64,000 nt of DNA from Rhodospirillum rubrum ATCC 11170 (GTDB lineage: Bacteria; Pseudomonadota; Alphaproteobacteria; Rhodospirillales; Rhodospirillaceae). The DNA lies in assembly GCF_000013085.1 (NCBI RefSeq), contig NC_007643.1:567001-631000 (forward strand), given 5' to 3'. The notes beneath the pieces are model-generated. The model did no database searches and was not told where the DNA came from. It was given only the letters and a program-made list of their open reading frames with translations. The translations under genes were made by a program, and so were the position numbers. Shown in pieces: positions 36,321 through 44,791 of this stretch (positions within the stretch are counted from its first letter, which is position 1; each line of letters begins with the position of its first letter).

Positions 36321-36644
36321 ATGAACGCCTTGCTGAAGCCGGAGAACTTCAAGCCAAACTATTCTTTGGTGAAACGCGAAGTTTCCAAAATTCATGATCA
36401 GTTTTCAATTGAAGATCCGCCGGTCAATCCCGCCGAAATAGCCGAAGGTCTTGGGATCGATGTGCGTTTCGTTGAATTTACGGGGGAACATTCGAAGATT
36501 TCGGGATTCTATGATCCGGAAGACAATACAATTTACGTCAATAAGCACGAATTTCCCCTTCGTCAGACCTTTACGATCGCCCATGAACTGGGGCATGCGG
36601 TTTTGCATCGGGAATGGGCGAGGGGTGACGGCTATCGGGTGTAG
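36321..36644 (+). CDS. ImmA/IrrE-like metallopeptidase, C-terminally short
   Basis: A 107-residue protein with the ImmA/IrrE (DUF955) pattern: an N-terminal helical part with VNPAEIAEGLGIDVRF, then ISGFYDPEDNTIYVNK and the zinc motif FTIAHELGHAVLH. The frame stops 15 residues after the HELGH motif, whereas family members usually continue with a further helical region that supplies the third ligand. It abuts the Hachiman island, so it is probably truncated. It has a strong GGGGAGG ribosome-binding sequence. Family members cleave repressors or act as antitoxins; whether this one works is doubtful. Confidence 0.7.
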   Translation: MNALLKPENFKPNYSLVKREVSKIHDQFSIEDPPVNPAEIAEGLGIDVRFVEFTGEHSKISGFYDPEDNTIYVNKHEFPLRQTFTIAHELGHAVLHREWARGDGYRV

Positions 36645-36654
36645 AAACGCTCTC

Positions 36655-36951
36655 TTAAGTGCTGTAGATGCACGTCTTGTGAGAGAATTTTTCTGTTGTT
36701 CCATCATTTCGGTTGAGCCAAAAGCATCGAGTGCCAAAATCTGCGGTTCGCACGCTGAAATAAGTGATGCCGCAACCCACCTTCACTTCGGCATCCCGAT
36801 GATGAGCAAGTGCTGCCCGCAGGATAATGGCATCGTCGTCACTCACTTTGTCGCCGAGATCATAACGATGGAGCATTTTGTGGAGATAGGCCACCGCATC
36901 CTCTTTCTTCTCGAAATGCATGGGTCCCAGGTCAATGGGCTTTGCGGGCAT
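36655..36951 (-). CDS. DUF3223-like protein in the Hachiman operon
   Basis: A 98-residue protein matching the DUF3223 (DCL-like) pattern: FEKKEDAVAYLHKMLHRYDLGDKV near the start, VKVGCGITYFSV in the middle and TRCFWLNRNDGTTEKFSHKTCI near the end. It has a strong GAGGAGG ribosome-binding sequence and follows hamB by 12 nt on the same strand, so it is very likely co-transcribed. DUF3223 domains occur in plant DCL proteins linked to rRNA processing and in bacterial proteins of unknown role. A part in defence is inference from the operon. Confidence 0.75.
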   Translation of the reverse strand: MPAKPIDLGPMHFEKKEDAVAYLHKMLHRYDLGDKVSDDDAIILRAALAHHRDAEVKVGCGITYFSVRTADFGTRCFWLNRNDGTTEKFSHKTCIYST

Positions 36952-36963
36952 AAAAGCTCCTCC

Positions 36964-39573
36964 TCATTCTCGGCTTTGTACGGGGATGTCTTGATCATCT
37001 GGTGGCAGAAGGCGCTCGCGCAACTCGCGGACGATGATCGTCGGTATATCCATCTCTTCTAGGCGATCACGGCGCTCAGCTACCCACTCGATGCACGTTT
37101 CTTTGCTTAGATTGTCTTTCGCGATCCTCTCATACAAAGCGACGGCGCTCATACGGGACAGGCCGAGTTCCATGAGCGACAGTAAGGTTCGGGACGAAAC
37201 GCCGAACTCGAGCTGAGTTCCGATATCAAGATCATGATCAATCAGGTCATCACGCTTGATCTGACGCAGATGCATATAGAGGACGTCCATATAGGCTGAG
37301 ATATATTTCGGCGCCTTGAATCTTGCGATCTGCTCAACGAGATCCATCGTATCGCGTATCAATGCGGGAAGCCGAAACTCTTTGCCAACCTTCTGATGCC
37401 ATTCGATGTTTCTGCGGATCATGGTCGCCAGCGAGAGGCCTTGAAGCCAGTTCACGACCACGAGCGCGTAGAGCCGGTTAAAATTTTCAGGACCAAAAGC
37501 AGGGAAGAGATGTGTGTTGATTCTCCCCATGATGGCGACAAACCGATCGTAGCTATCCATGCTTGCTACCTCGGCCGGCAACAAATTCTCCACGTCACCT
37601 GAATAAGCGCGGAACGTTTCGAGGAGACGCTGTAGCCCCATCGCGCTCACGCCGGGATGGCGTGCGGCAAGGTCGACATCAATGTCGATCTGTGTGGCCA
37701 GACGCTCAAGCGCCTTGTCGAGCTTTACGAGCGATGCGTCGTCATGGCGTTTGGCTAGGTTTGCGGCCGTAATCGTACCAAGGCGCATATAGGTGGTGAG
37801 CAGATATGCTCCCACCGGCTCGAACTTATCGGATGGGCCGAGTGCCGACAGGTCATGGCTATCGCGTCCGGAGAGATAGTCAGCCAACTCGTCACCGAGT
37901 TCGAGAACTGCATCGCTTTCGCGCTTGATGGGGTATCGTGCACGTTGGGGGACCCCGGTCGGCCAAGCGGTCTTGTCATGTGGATTGATGCAGATGATAT
38001 TACCCTGAAACTCATCGCCCCAGCGCCCCGCGCGGCCGGCTAGGTTCCAGAAGTCATGCGGCTCCATCGGACGGCCGATTCCTTTGCGGGGGCCACGCAG
38101 CACGATAGTGCGACATGAGAGGTTCACACCCTCAATCAGGGTGGAGGTGCATACGAGGAAGCGGATCTTGCCCGATCGGAAGAGCCTTTCGATCTCGATG
38201 CGGATCAGCGAGGGCATATTGCCAAAGTGAAAGGCAACGCCGCGCTCGACGAGCGGTGCCAGCCGGAAATTGGGATGCACGCCCTTGCGGGCGAGGTCGG
38301 CCAACGCAGCTAGTTCGGTATCAATCTCGTCGGGTGCCGGCAGCAACTGGCTGATCAGATCAGCAACTTTTTCCGATTCTCCCGCAGTATTGGCATATAC
38401 TAGCGTTCCGCCCCTCTGTCCTGCGGCTGCCGCGATGAAGGCGAGCCGCTTGCGCGACCCCTCTGGTGTACTCGAAAGCTCGAGCGTGCCGATCGGGAGC
38501 AGTACATCTTGTTGCCGGACAGCTAAGTTCCAGAGCTTCGGTTTGCGTGGCACTTGGTCTGCCACGATCAGATTTTGGAGGACGGTCGGGGCGTCGCTGT
38601 TGACAGCGACGGTTTCCACACCTTCAGGCGCATCCGACAAGAGCTCTTCGGGATTTTGCGTACCAGGGCTGATGAAGACGATTTTGAGCTTCTGATTAGC
38701 TCGGGTCGCTCGCTCGATAGCGTCTTGGAGGATCACGCCGCGCTGATTGTCACCGATCTTGTGAGCCTCGTCGACGATGAGCAGATCAATTAAAAAATCC
38801 TTGCCGAGCACATTGGCAAGAAGGTGCAGGCGCTCCTGGGTGAATACTAGAACCAGCCGACGGCTACCGGCTCGTGCCGCGTCATATTTTTCGCGCAGGG
38901 GAAGGCAGGAGATTTCGATCGGTCCACCTTTGCCGAGTAGCGCCTGAAGATTAGCTTCAATCTCCGAGACAAGGGCGCGTGTTGGTGCGAGGTACACGGC
39001 AATGGTCGCCGCGCCCACTACCATTTGGTCGACCAGCCATTGGAGGACAAGGAAGGTCTTCCCCGAAGCGGTCGGGGCGGAGGCCGAAAGCCAATTTGGC
39101 ATGTTGGCATTGGTCCAGAAGCGCTGCTGGAAATCATTGACCTGAAGCCAAGTGCCGCTCGACTCCACTAGGATCGAGCGCTCCATCTCGCGACGCTGCG
39201 CTTCTAGGCGCAATGTCACGCCCAATCGGCCTTCGAGATCTTCTGCAAGCAGGTGGCGCTTGCTGGCTAGCGCGACGGCGCGAAAATTGGATAGCTTGCC
39301 GAGGAGGACGGCGCCGGCATCCCTGATGGCCTGTTTGTCTGTTAGCGCGATCGCCCCTGTCGCGATCCGAAGTGCAGCCTCCTGGTCGGTCCGTTGATCG
39401 GAACGCGCCAATATGCTGCCTGCCAGCAGCAGGCGCGACCAGTCGATCTCAAGGTGGATCGGATCCGGCTGAAGATTGTCGATCTCGGTGCGGACTGTCA
39501 TACGTGTGATCGCATCCAGATCCTCGCGGATGCCCTCTTCGCGCAGCCAGGACTGCAGGTCGGCGAGGCTCAT
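36964..39573 (-). CDS. hamB: Hachiman defence helicase HamB (SF2, DEAH)
   Basis: An 869-residue superfamily 2 helicase. It has an N-terminal helical region (1-150), Walker A APTASGKT (166-173), motif Ia LAPTRALVSEI, motif II VDEAH (267-271), motif V VCTSTLIEGVNLS and motif VI HDFWNLAGRAGRWG, followed by a long C-terminal helical part (about 580-869). The order of motifs and the coupling to a DUF1837 gene identify it as HamB, which scans DNA and, once stalled by damage or infection, releases the HamA nuclease. ATG 39573 overlaps the hamA stop as ATGA. An earlier start to 39642 is rejected. Confidence 0.88.
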   Translation of the reverse strand: MSLADLQSWLREEGIREDLDAITRMTVRTEIDNLQPDPIHLEIDWSRLLLAGSILARSDQRTDQEAALRIATGAIALTDKQAIRDAGAVLLGKLSNFRAVALASKRHLLAEDLEGRLGVTLRLEAQRREMERSILVESSGTWLQVNDFQQRFWTNANMPNWLSASAPTASGKTFLVLQWLVDQMVVGAATIAVYLAPTRALVSEIEANLQALLGKGGPIEISCLPLREKYDAARAGSRRLVLVFTQERLHLLANVLGKDFLIDLLIVDEAHKIGDNQRGVILQDAIERATRANQKLKIVFISPGTQNPEELLSDAPEGVETVAVNSDAPTVLQNLIVADQVPRKPKLWNLAVRQQDVLLPIGTLELSSTPEGSRKRLAFIAAAAGQRGGTLVYANTAGESEKVADLISQLLPAPDEIDTELAALADLARKGVHPNFRLAPLVERGVAFHFGNMPSLIRIEIERLFRSGKIRFLVCTSTLIEGVNLSCRTIVLRGPRKGIGRPMEPHDFWNLAGRAGRWGDEFQGNIICINPHDKTAWPTGVPQRARYPIKRESDAVLELGDELADYLSGRDSHDLSALGPSDKFEPVGAYLLTTYMRLGTITAANLAKRHDDASLVKLDKALERLATQIDIDVDLAARHPGVSAMGLQRLLETFRAYSGDVENLLPAEVASMDSYDRFVAIMGRINTHLFPAFGPENFNRLYALVVVNWLQGLSLATMIRRNIEWHQKVGKEFRLPALIRDTMDLVEQIARFKAPKYISAYMDVLYMHLRQIKRDDLIDHDLDIGTQLEFGVSSRTLLSLMELGLSRMSAVALYERIAKDNLSKETCIEWVAERRDRLEEMDIPTIIVRELRERLLPPDDQDIPVQSRE

Positions 39574-40544
39574 CCGCCCTTGATCCCCATGGCCTTGAGA
39601 AAGGCAGCTCGGAACCCGTCCGCAGATGGAAGAGGGATGCAAAAGAGCTGGATTTCCATGTCGCTGAGCTTTTCCGCAGCGAGCCGTGCTCCAATCTTGT
39701 CACTCCAGTCGGAAAGCGCCCGGCGGGAGCCATCTACAATCTGGTCGGCGAGTACCTTTACATCGCTGGCTGGGTAGAAAGGCGCGTCGAACCCGACGAG
39801 GGCCACCCCGCAATATTGGACACGCGTCGACATCTCTGAGGAGCGGTCGAAATAGCGCTTGAGCGCGCCGGTCAGTTCCGAATTTGTGAGATCGGCCTTG
39901 TCACTCAGAAGGATCAGATCGCGCTCGCGTTCGGCATCCTCATGTTCCGGCTCGATCAGGAATGGCGCCAGCGATGCAAGGCAGTCGCGGATCGCGTCAC
40001 CCACCTTTTTGTATATCTTGGACTCGCCCCAATAGAGCTTGAGCGTGCCGCTTGGGGTGACCCCCGCATAGACTCCATCGGCACCATGATAATGCATGCG
40101 GGTGTCAGTCTTGAGGTCCATTTTGCACAGTATTTGGGGTAGCTTGAGGAAGCGCTCTGCTAACAGGAAGAGCAGCATTTCGCCCCCTTCTCCGGTATTT
40201 GCGAGGTCGGTGAAGGAGCGTTTGGCCCTTTCGACCAACTCTGTTGTAGCCTCGGTGCTGTTATATTTCAGATCCCGAGCCTTGGCGTCGGCTACTTTCG
40301 ACCGGGGGATCGCATAGTCGACAACAGCGTTGCGCATGAATTCGGCAAGTCGATGCGGCTGGACTCGTCCATTGCCATCCACTGTCAGGCAGTGACAATG
40401 GATCTTAACGGTATGGCCCTTGATGGAGACATCGCGCGCAACCAATGTGAGGTGGACATGGAGGGCTTCCGGGTCTCCAGTCAGCGTCGACGCTAGATCA
40501 GTTGCAGTAATCTTCGACAGAAGGGCCCCCACCTCCCAACCCAT
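39570..40544 (-). CDS. hamA: Hachiman defence nuclease HamA (DUF1837)
   Basis: A 324-residue DUF1837 protein. The PD-(D/E)xK-type active site is readable: E122 in GEMLLFLLAERFL, D156 in HYHGADGVYAG, and E174-S-K176 in LKLYWGESKIYKK. HamA is the effector nuclease of the Hachiman anti-phage system, held in check by HamB. It is the first gene of the minus-strand operon hamA-hamB-DUF3223. The upstream 75 bp are AT-rich and probably hold the promoter. The ATG at 40544 has GTGGGG directly before it, an unusual spacing, so the start could be a little downstream. Confidence 0.86.
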   Translation of the reverse strand: MGWEVGALLSKITATDLASTLTGDPEALHVHLTLVARDVSIKGHTVKIHCHCLTVDGNGRVQPHRLAEFMRNAVVDYAIPRSKVADAKARDLKYNSTEATTELVERAKRSFTDLANTGEGGEMLLFLLAERFLKLPQILCKMDLKTDTRMHYHGADGVYAGVTPSGTLKLYWGESKIYKKVGDAIRDCLASLAPFLIEPEHEDAERERDLILLSDKADLTNSELTGALKRYFDRSSEMSTRVQYCGVALVGFDAPFYPASDVKVLADQIVDGSRRALSDWSDKIGARLAAEKLSDMEIQLFCIPLPSADGFRAAFLKAMGIKGG

Positions 40545-40677
40545 CCCCCACGTGATAGGTTAATTAAGTCAATCTAAGATTTTAGAATGGCCGCGTCTAC
40601 AATTTTTTGAGCAACTGCGACCGCTCCCCCTTCTCGCCCCCCTGGAAAAAGCGGCGGTCCTGGTGTAGAGGTGAGGG

Positions 40678-41043
40678 ATGAGCAAACAACGCCTTTATCA
40701 TTTGTGCGCCCGTGACGCTTGGCGGGCCGCCGCCAGCCAGGGCCGTTACGAGGGTTCGGCCCTTGATCGGTCGGATGGCTTCATCCATTGCTCGACCCTT
40801 GAACAGGTCGAGGCGACCGCCAATCGCTTTTTCGCCGGGCGGACCGATCTGGTGCTTCTGACCATCAATCCGGCGCGGATCGACGGAGATCTGCGCTGGG
40901 AAGCCGCCGCGAGCCGCGACGGCGAGCTTTTCCCCCATGTCTATGGTGTTCTCCCGCTCGAAGCCGTTCTGAGCGCCGAGACGTGGCAGCCCGACCGCGA
41001 TGGTCTGTTCCGGCTGTCGGTCACCGACGACACCCCCCTTTAG
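40678..41043 (+). CDS. DUF952-family protein
   Basis: A 121-residue protein with the DUF952 pattern: LYHLCARDAWRAAASQGRYE, SDGFIHCSTLEQVEATANRFF, LVLLTINPARI and FPHVYGVLPLEAV. GAGGTGAGGG precedes the start. The function of the family is not established; it is a common small cytoplasmic protein of alphaproteobacteria. The stop codon lies in the first bases of repeat copy C. It marks the right edge of the Hachiman island. Confidence 0.85.
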   Translation: MSKQRLYHLCARDAWRAAASQGRYEGSALDRSDGFIHCSTLEQVEATANRFFAGRTDLVLLTINPARIDGDLRWEAAASRDGELFPHVYGVLPLEAVLSAETWQPDRDGLFRLSVTDDTPL

Positions 41044-41107
41044 AGCAAATCCCCTTGCGATCTGGAACAGAGTGCGACGACGATTTGCTTCACTATCAAG
41101 ATTCTAG
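41041..41107 (+). repeat. nested-palindrome intergenic repeat, copy C
   Basis: TAGAGCAAATCCCC ... GACGACGATTTGCTTC followed by ACTATCAAGATTCTAG. The inner hairpin is built on TCTG-GAA-CAGA. The first TAG is the stop codon of the DUF952 gene. Confidence 0.8.
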
Positions 41108-41125
41108 ATCCCGCGAGAGCGGCCC

Positions 41126-41290
41126 GTGAAACAGGCGATGCCGGGTCTCCGTGACTTCGCCGCTCTTATCCCTTCACTCTCGATCACGGCCTTCGTGTTG
41201 GCCGAGGCCCCTTACCGCGGGGTGATCGAGCGGGGCCGGCGGCTCTTTCACGCCCCGGCCCCCGGCTTGCCGGAGCTTCGCCATGGCTGA
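41126..41290 (+). CDS. possible small ORF overlapping the pyrD start
   Basis: A GTG-started frame of 54 codons (VKQAMPGLRDFAALIPSL...) ends 8 nt inside pyrD, so it could couple translation to pyrD. It has only a weak ribosome-binding sequence and no recognised family, and may be chance. Confidence 0.2.
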   Translation: MKQAMPGLRDFAALIPSLSITAFVLAEAPYRGVIERGRRLFHAPAPGLPELRHG

Positions 41291-42386
41291 TTGGTATCGC
41301 CTCGCTTGGCCGCTGATCTGCGGCCTTGATCCCGAACGCGCCCACCATCTGGCGATTCGCGCCCTGGCCCTTGGTCTGGCCGGGCACGATCGCGCCGCCG
41401 ATGATCCGGTGCTCGCCTGCTCGCTGTGGGGGCGGCGCTTCGCCAATCCCCTGGGCCTCGCCGCCGGTTTCGACAAGAACGGCGAGGTCGCCGACGCCCT
41501 GTTCGATCTGGGGTTCGGCTTCGTCGAGGTCGGCACGGTCACGCCGCGCCCGCAGGCGGGCAATCCGCGCCCGCGCCTGTTCCGGCTGACCCAGGACCGG
41601 GCGGTGATCAACCGCATGGGCTTCAACAACCAGGGCATGGAGGCGATGGCGGCGCGGTTCGTCCGCGCCCGGCCGCGCGGCGTTCTGGGGATCAACCTGG
41701 GTAAGAACAAGACCACCGAGGATGCCGCCGGCGACTATGAGGCGGGGATCGCCAAGCTGGCGCCCTTGGCCGATTACCTCGTGATCAATGTGTCTTCGCC
41801 CAATACCCCGGGGCTGCGCGCCCTGCAGGGGCGCGAGCCGCTGTCCCTGCTGATCGCCCGCGCCCGCGCCGCCCTCGATGCCGCCTGTCCGGGGCTGCGG
41901 CCGCCGCTGCTGCTCAAGGTCGCCCCCGATCTGACCGACGAGGATATGGCCGATATCGCCGAGGTCGCCCTGGGGGGCGGCCTGGATGGGCTGATCTGCA
42001 CCAATACCACCATCGCCCGTCCCAAGAGTCTGGTCAGCGACCATGCCGGGGAAACCGGCGGGCTTTCGGGATTGCCCCTGCGCTACCGCGCCCGTCAGGT
42101 GATCGCCCGGCTTTATGGTCTGACCAAGGGCGCCCTGCCGTTGATCGGCGTGGGCGGCATCGGCGACGGCGCCGAGGCCTATGCCCGCATCCGCGCCGGC
42201 GCCAGCCTGATCCAGATCTATTCCGCCCTGGTCTATGAGGGGCCGGGGCTGGTCGGCCGCATCAAGCGCGATCTCGCCCAACGCCTGCGCGCCGATGGCT
42301 TCGCCAGCGTCGCCGAAGCGGTGGGCGCCGACCACCGCGATCCTAAGGGGGCAAGCGGGAAGCTTGCTCCCCGCTCGCCCCTCTAG
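41283..42386 (+). CDS. pyrD: dihydroorotate dehydrogenase (quinone), class 2
   Basis: A 367-residue membrane-associated class 2 enzyme that oxidises dihydroorotate to orotate in pyrimidine synthesis, passing electrons to quinone. It has the N-terminal amphipathic extension (YRLAWPLICGLDPERAHHLAIRAL), FMN-binding GLAAGFDKNGE, the catalytic Ser region VINVSSPNTPGLR, LLKVAPDL and the C-terminal GVGGIGDGAEAYARIRAGAS. The last about 15 residues (KGASGKLAPRSPL) run into the start of repeat copy D, which supplies the stop codon. Confidence 0.95.
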   Translation: MADWYRLAWPLICGLDPERAHHLAIRALALGLAGHDRAADDPVLACSLWGRRFANPLGLAAGFDKNGEVADALFDLGFGFVEVGTVTPRPQAGNPRPRLFRLTQDRAVINRMGFNNQGMEAMAARFVRARPRGVLGINLGKNKTTEDAAGDYEAGIAKLAPLADYLVINVSSPNTPGLRALQGREPLSLLIARARAALDAACPGLRPPLLLKVAPDLTDEDMADIAEVALGGGLDGLICTNTTIARPKSLVSDHAGETGGLSGLPLRYRARQVIARLYGLTKGALPLIGVGGIGDGAEAYARIRAGASLIQIYSALVYEGPGLVGRIKRDLAQRLRADGFASVAEAVGADHRDPKGASGKLAPRSPL

Positions 42387-42446
42387 GCTGTTGATCGTCA
42401 AGCAAATCGTCGTCGCGCTCTGCTCCAGAGCGTCGGGGATTTGCTC
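42383..42446 (-). repeat. nested-palindrome intergenic repeat, copy D
   Basis: Inverted orientation: CTAGGCTGTTGATCG, then AAGCAAATCGTCGTCG, a perfect inner hairpin CGCTCTG-CTC-CAGAGCG, and GGGGATTTGCTCC. The terminal CTAG contains the pyrD stop. Confidence 0.8.
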
Positions 42447-42464
42447 CATAAGGACCCCGTACCG

Positions 42465-43352
42465 ATGACCTCCCCCGTCGCCGCGCCGTTTTTCGCCCCT
42501 GGTTTGTCCGCTTTCGCCAAGGAGTATGACGCCTTCATCATCGATCTGTGGGGGGTGATCCACGACGGCACCCAGGCCTATCCCGGCGCCGCCGCGGCGC
42601 TCGCCGCGCTGAAGGCCCAGGGCAAGCGCACGGTGCTGTTGACCAACGCGCCCCGGCTTTCGGGATCGGTGATCGCCCAGATGGAGGGACTTGGTCTGGG
42701 CCGCGCGCTCTATGATGCGGTGATGACCTCGGGCGATGCGGTCAACGCCGAACTGCTGCGCCGCGATGATCCGTTCTTCCAAGGTCTCGGCCAGGCTTGC
42801 CTGTTCGTCGGCCCCGAGCGCGATACCAATGTTCTGACCGATACTGGCGTCGCCCTTGTCACCGATCCGGCCAAGGCCGGCTTCGTTTTGTGTACCGGCC
42901 CGGTGTCGTTCGACGAAAGCGTCGCCGATTACGCTGCCCTGCTTGAAGCCTGCGCCGCCCAGGGACTGCCGATGGTCTGCGCCAATCCCGACCGGGCGGT
43001 GGTGCGCGAGGGCAAGACGGTGATCTGCGCCGGCGCCCTGGCCGATTTCTATGCCGGGCTGGGTCAAACCGTGGTGTCGCGCGGCAAGCCCGATCCGGCG
43101 ATCTATCGCCTTGCCCTCGAGCGGCTGGATCTGCCGGCCGGCGCCCGGGTGGCGGCGATCGGCGACGGGGTGCATACGGATATGCCCGGCGCCCGGGCCG
43201 CCGGGGTCGACGCCGTCTTCGTCACCGGAGGCTTGAACGCCGAGCTTTTGGGTATCCGTCATGGCGAGGCGCCCGACCAAGCCAAGGTCCGCGCCCTGCT
43301 GGACGCCCACGCCCTGACCCCGAAAATGGCCATTCCGGCCTTCGTCTGGTAG
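42465..43352 (+). CDS. HAD-superfamily hydrolase, class IIA (TIGR01459-like)
   Basis: A 295-residue HAD phosphatase. Motif I is FIIDLWGVIHDG (nucleophile Asp replaced in context by DLWGV, as in this subfamily), motif II LLTNAPR, Lys in SRGKPDPAIYRLAL, and motif IV IGDGVHTDMPGARAAG. The class IIA cap lies between motifs II and III. Relatives act on sugar or nucleotide phosphates; the substrate is unknown. ATG 42465 was chosen over 42441, which lies in the repeat. Confidence 0.85.
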   Translation: MTSPVAAPFFAPGLSAFAKEYDAFIIDLWGVIHDGTQAYPGAAAALAALKAQGKRTVLLTNAPRLSGSVIAQMEGLGLGRALYDAVMTSGDAVNAELLRRDDPFFQGLGQACLFVGPERDTNVLTDTGVALVTDPAKAGFVLCTGPVSFDESVADYAALLEACAAQGLPMVCANPDRAVVREGKTVICAGALADFYAGLGQTVVSRGKPDPAIYRLALERLDLPAGARVAAIGDGVHTDMPGARAAGVDAVFVTGGLNAELLGIRHGEAPDQAKVRALLDAHALTPKMAIPAFVW

Positions 43353-43406
43353 GGGCCCTGCCAAAGACCTTCGGCCCGACGGAGTCGACGGTTTGGGAGA
43401 GATCCG

Positions 43407-43919
43407 ATGACCCTGATCAGAGCGGCGCGGCCCGGGGATGCGCCGTTTCTTCCCCAGATTGAACGCTCGGCGGCGGTGCTGTTTCGCCAGATCCCCGATC
43501 TCGCCTGGATCGTCGAGGGGCCCGTCCAATCGGAAGACCGCCATCGTCAGATGATTGAGGAGGGCGCGGTCTGGGTCGCGGTCGATACGACCGATGCGCC
43601 GATCGGCTTCCTGAGCGCGCAGAGGCTCGAAAGCGCCTTGCATCTGTGGGAACTGTCCGTTGATCACGACCACCAAGGCCGGGGTCTTGGCCGCGCCCTG
43701 GTTGAAGTGGCCAAGGGCTGGGCGATCGCCCGAGGCTACCCGGCCCTCACCCTGACCACCTTCCGCGAGGTCGCCTGGAATGAGCCGTTTTATCGCTCGC
43801 TCGGCTTTGTGAGCCTGAGCGCCGGGGATTTGACCGAGGCGTTGCGCGGCCTTCTTGCCAAGGAGGTCGAAGCCGGCCTGCCAAGGGACCGCCGCTGCGC
43901 GATGCGCTGCTTGCTTTAG
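43407..43919 (+). CDS. GNAT-family N-acetyltransferase
   Basis: A 170-residue GNAT domain with the acetyl-CoA-binding motif [19 protein letters not shown] and the C-terminal YRSLGFVSL segment. The acceptor is unknown. It has a GGGAGAG sequence before the start. Its stop codon overlaps the nadK stop on the opposite strand by 4 bp. Confidence 0.85.
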   Translation: MTLIRAARPGDAPFLPQIERSAAVLFRQIPDLAWIVEGPVQSEDRHRQMIEEGAVWVAVDTTDAPIGFLSAQRLESALHLWELSVDHDHQGRGLGRALVEVAKGWAIARGYPALTLTTFREVAWNEPFYRSLGFVSLSAGDLTEALRGLLAKEVEAGLPRDRRCAMRCLL

Positions 43920-44686
43920 GGCGAGAACTGTTCGTTGAGGATGCGTTCCTCGAGGTTGTGCTCGGGGTCGAACAGCAAGGTCAGGGAAATGCGGCGGCGT
44001 TCCTTGACCTCGACGCGCACGACATCGCGGACCTCGGTGAAATCGGCGGCGACCGAGACCGGGCGCTTGTCGGTTTCATTGACCTCGATCACCACTTCGG
44101 CGGTATCGGGCAGAACGGCGCCGCGCCAGCGCCGGGGGCGGAAGGCGCTGATCGGGGTGACGGCCATGACATTGGCGCCGATCGGCAGGATCGGGCCATG
44201 GGCCGAGGCGTTATAGGCGGTGCTGCCGGCCGAGGAGCAGACGAGCACGCCGTCGCAGATCATTTCCTCAAGCCGCACCTTGCCATCGACGCTGATGCGC
44301 AGCTTGGCCGCCTGCCGGCTTTGGCGCAGCAGGGCGACCTCGTTGATCGCCAGGGCCTCGACGGTGGCGCCATTGGCCGTGGTCGCGCGCATGCGCAAGG
44401 GATGCAGGCGCACCGGGGAAGCGTCGCGTAGGCGCTCGATCAGGCCATCCTCGCGATAGGCGTTCATCAGGAAGCCAACGGTTCCCCGGTTCATGCCATA
44501 GATCGCCGGTCGGCGGTTGATGGTGGCGTGCAGGGTTTCAAGCATGAAGCCATCGCCGCCCAGGGCGACGATCACGTCGGCGGTGGCCGGCGGCACATGG
44601 GGATAGCGTTGCTTCAAGCGCTCCAGGGCCTCCTGGGCCTCGGGGGTTTGGGAGGCGACGAAGGCGATGTTATCGACGGAATGCAT
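43916..44686 (-). CDS. nadK: NAD kinase
   Basis: A 256-residue ATP-NAD kinase with the GGDG motif ([16 protein letters not shown]), the NE motif (AINEVALL), and the Gly-rich [23 protein letters not shown]. It phosphorylates NAD to NADP. ATG 44686 starts at [13 protein letters not shown]. The upstream frame to 44725 is rejected. Confidence 0.92.
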   Translation of the reverse strand: MHSVDNIAFVASQTPEAQEALERLKQRYPHVPPATADVIVALGGDGFMLETLHATINRRPAIYGMNRGTVGFLMNAYREDGLIERLRDASPVRLHPLRMRATTANGATVEALAINEVALLRQSRQAAKLRISVDGKVRLEEMICDGVLVCSSAGSTAYNASAHGPILPIGANVMAVTPISAFRPRRWRGAVLPDTAEVVIEVNETDKRPVSVAADFTEVRDVVRVEVKERRRISLTLLFDPEHNLEERILNEQFSP

Positions 44687-44791
44687 GGTCAGAGCGGTCC
44701 GGCCTGCCGGGAGGGGAGGGGCCACTATAAGGCTCCGCCAAGGCCGGCGGATGAAGAAAAAGGAAAGTTTCGCGCGGTGCCGCCTGGGGGA

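Noticed and set aside
41041-42446. Repeats near pyrD considered as a CRISPR array
   Set aside because: The copies are palindromic, few, far apart and lie between genes, with no regular spacers.
41184-43676. 830-codon open frame on the minus strand opposite pyrD, the HAD gene and the GNAT gene
   Set aside because: It is antisense to three clearly recognisable enzymes and its translation is rich in Gly, Gln, Arg and His without domains. It results from the high third-position GC of the plus-strand genes.
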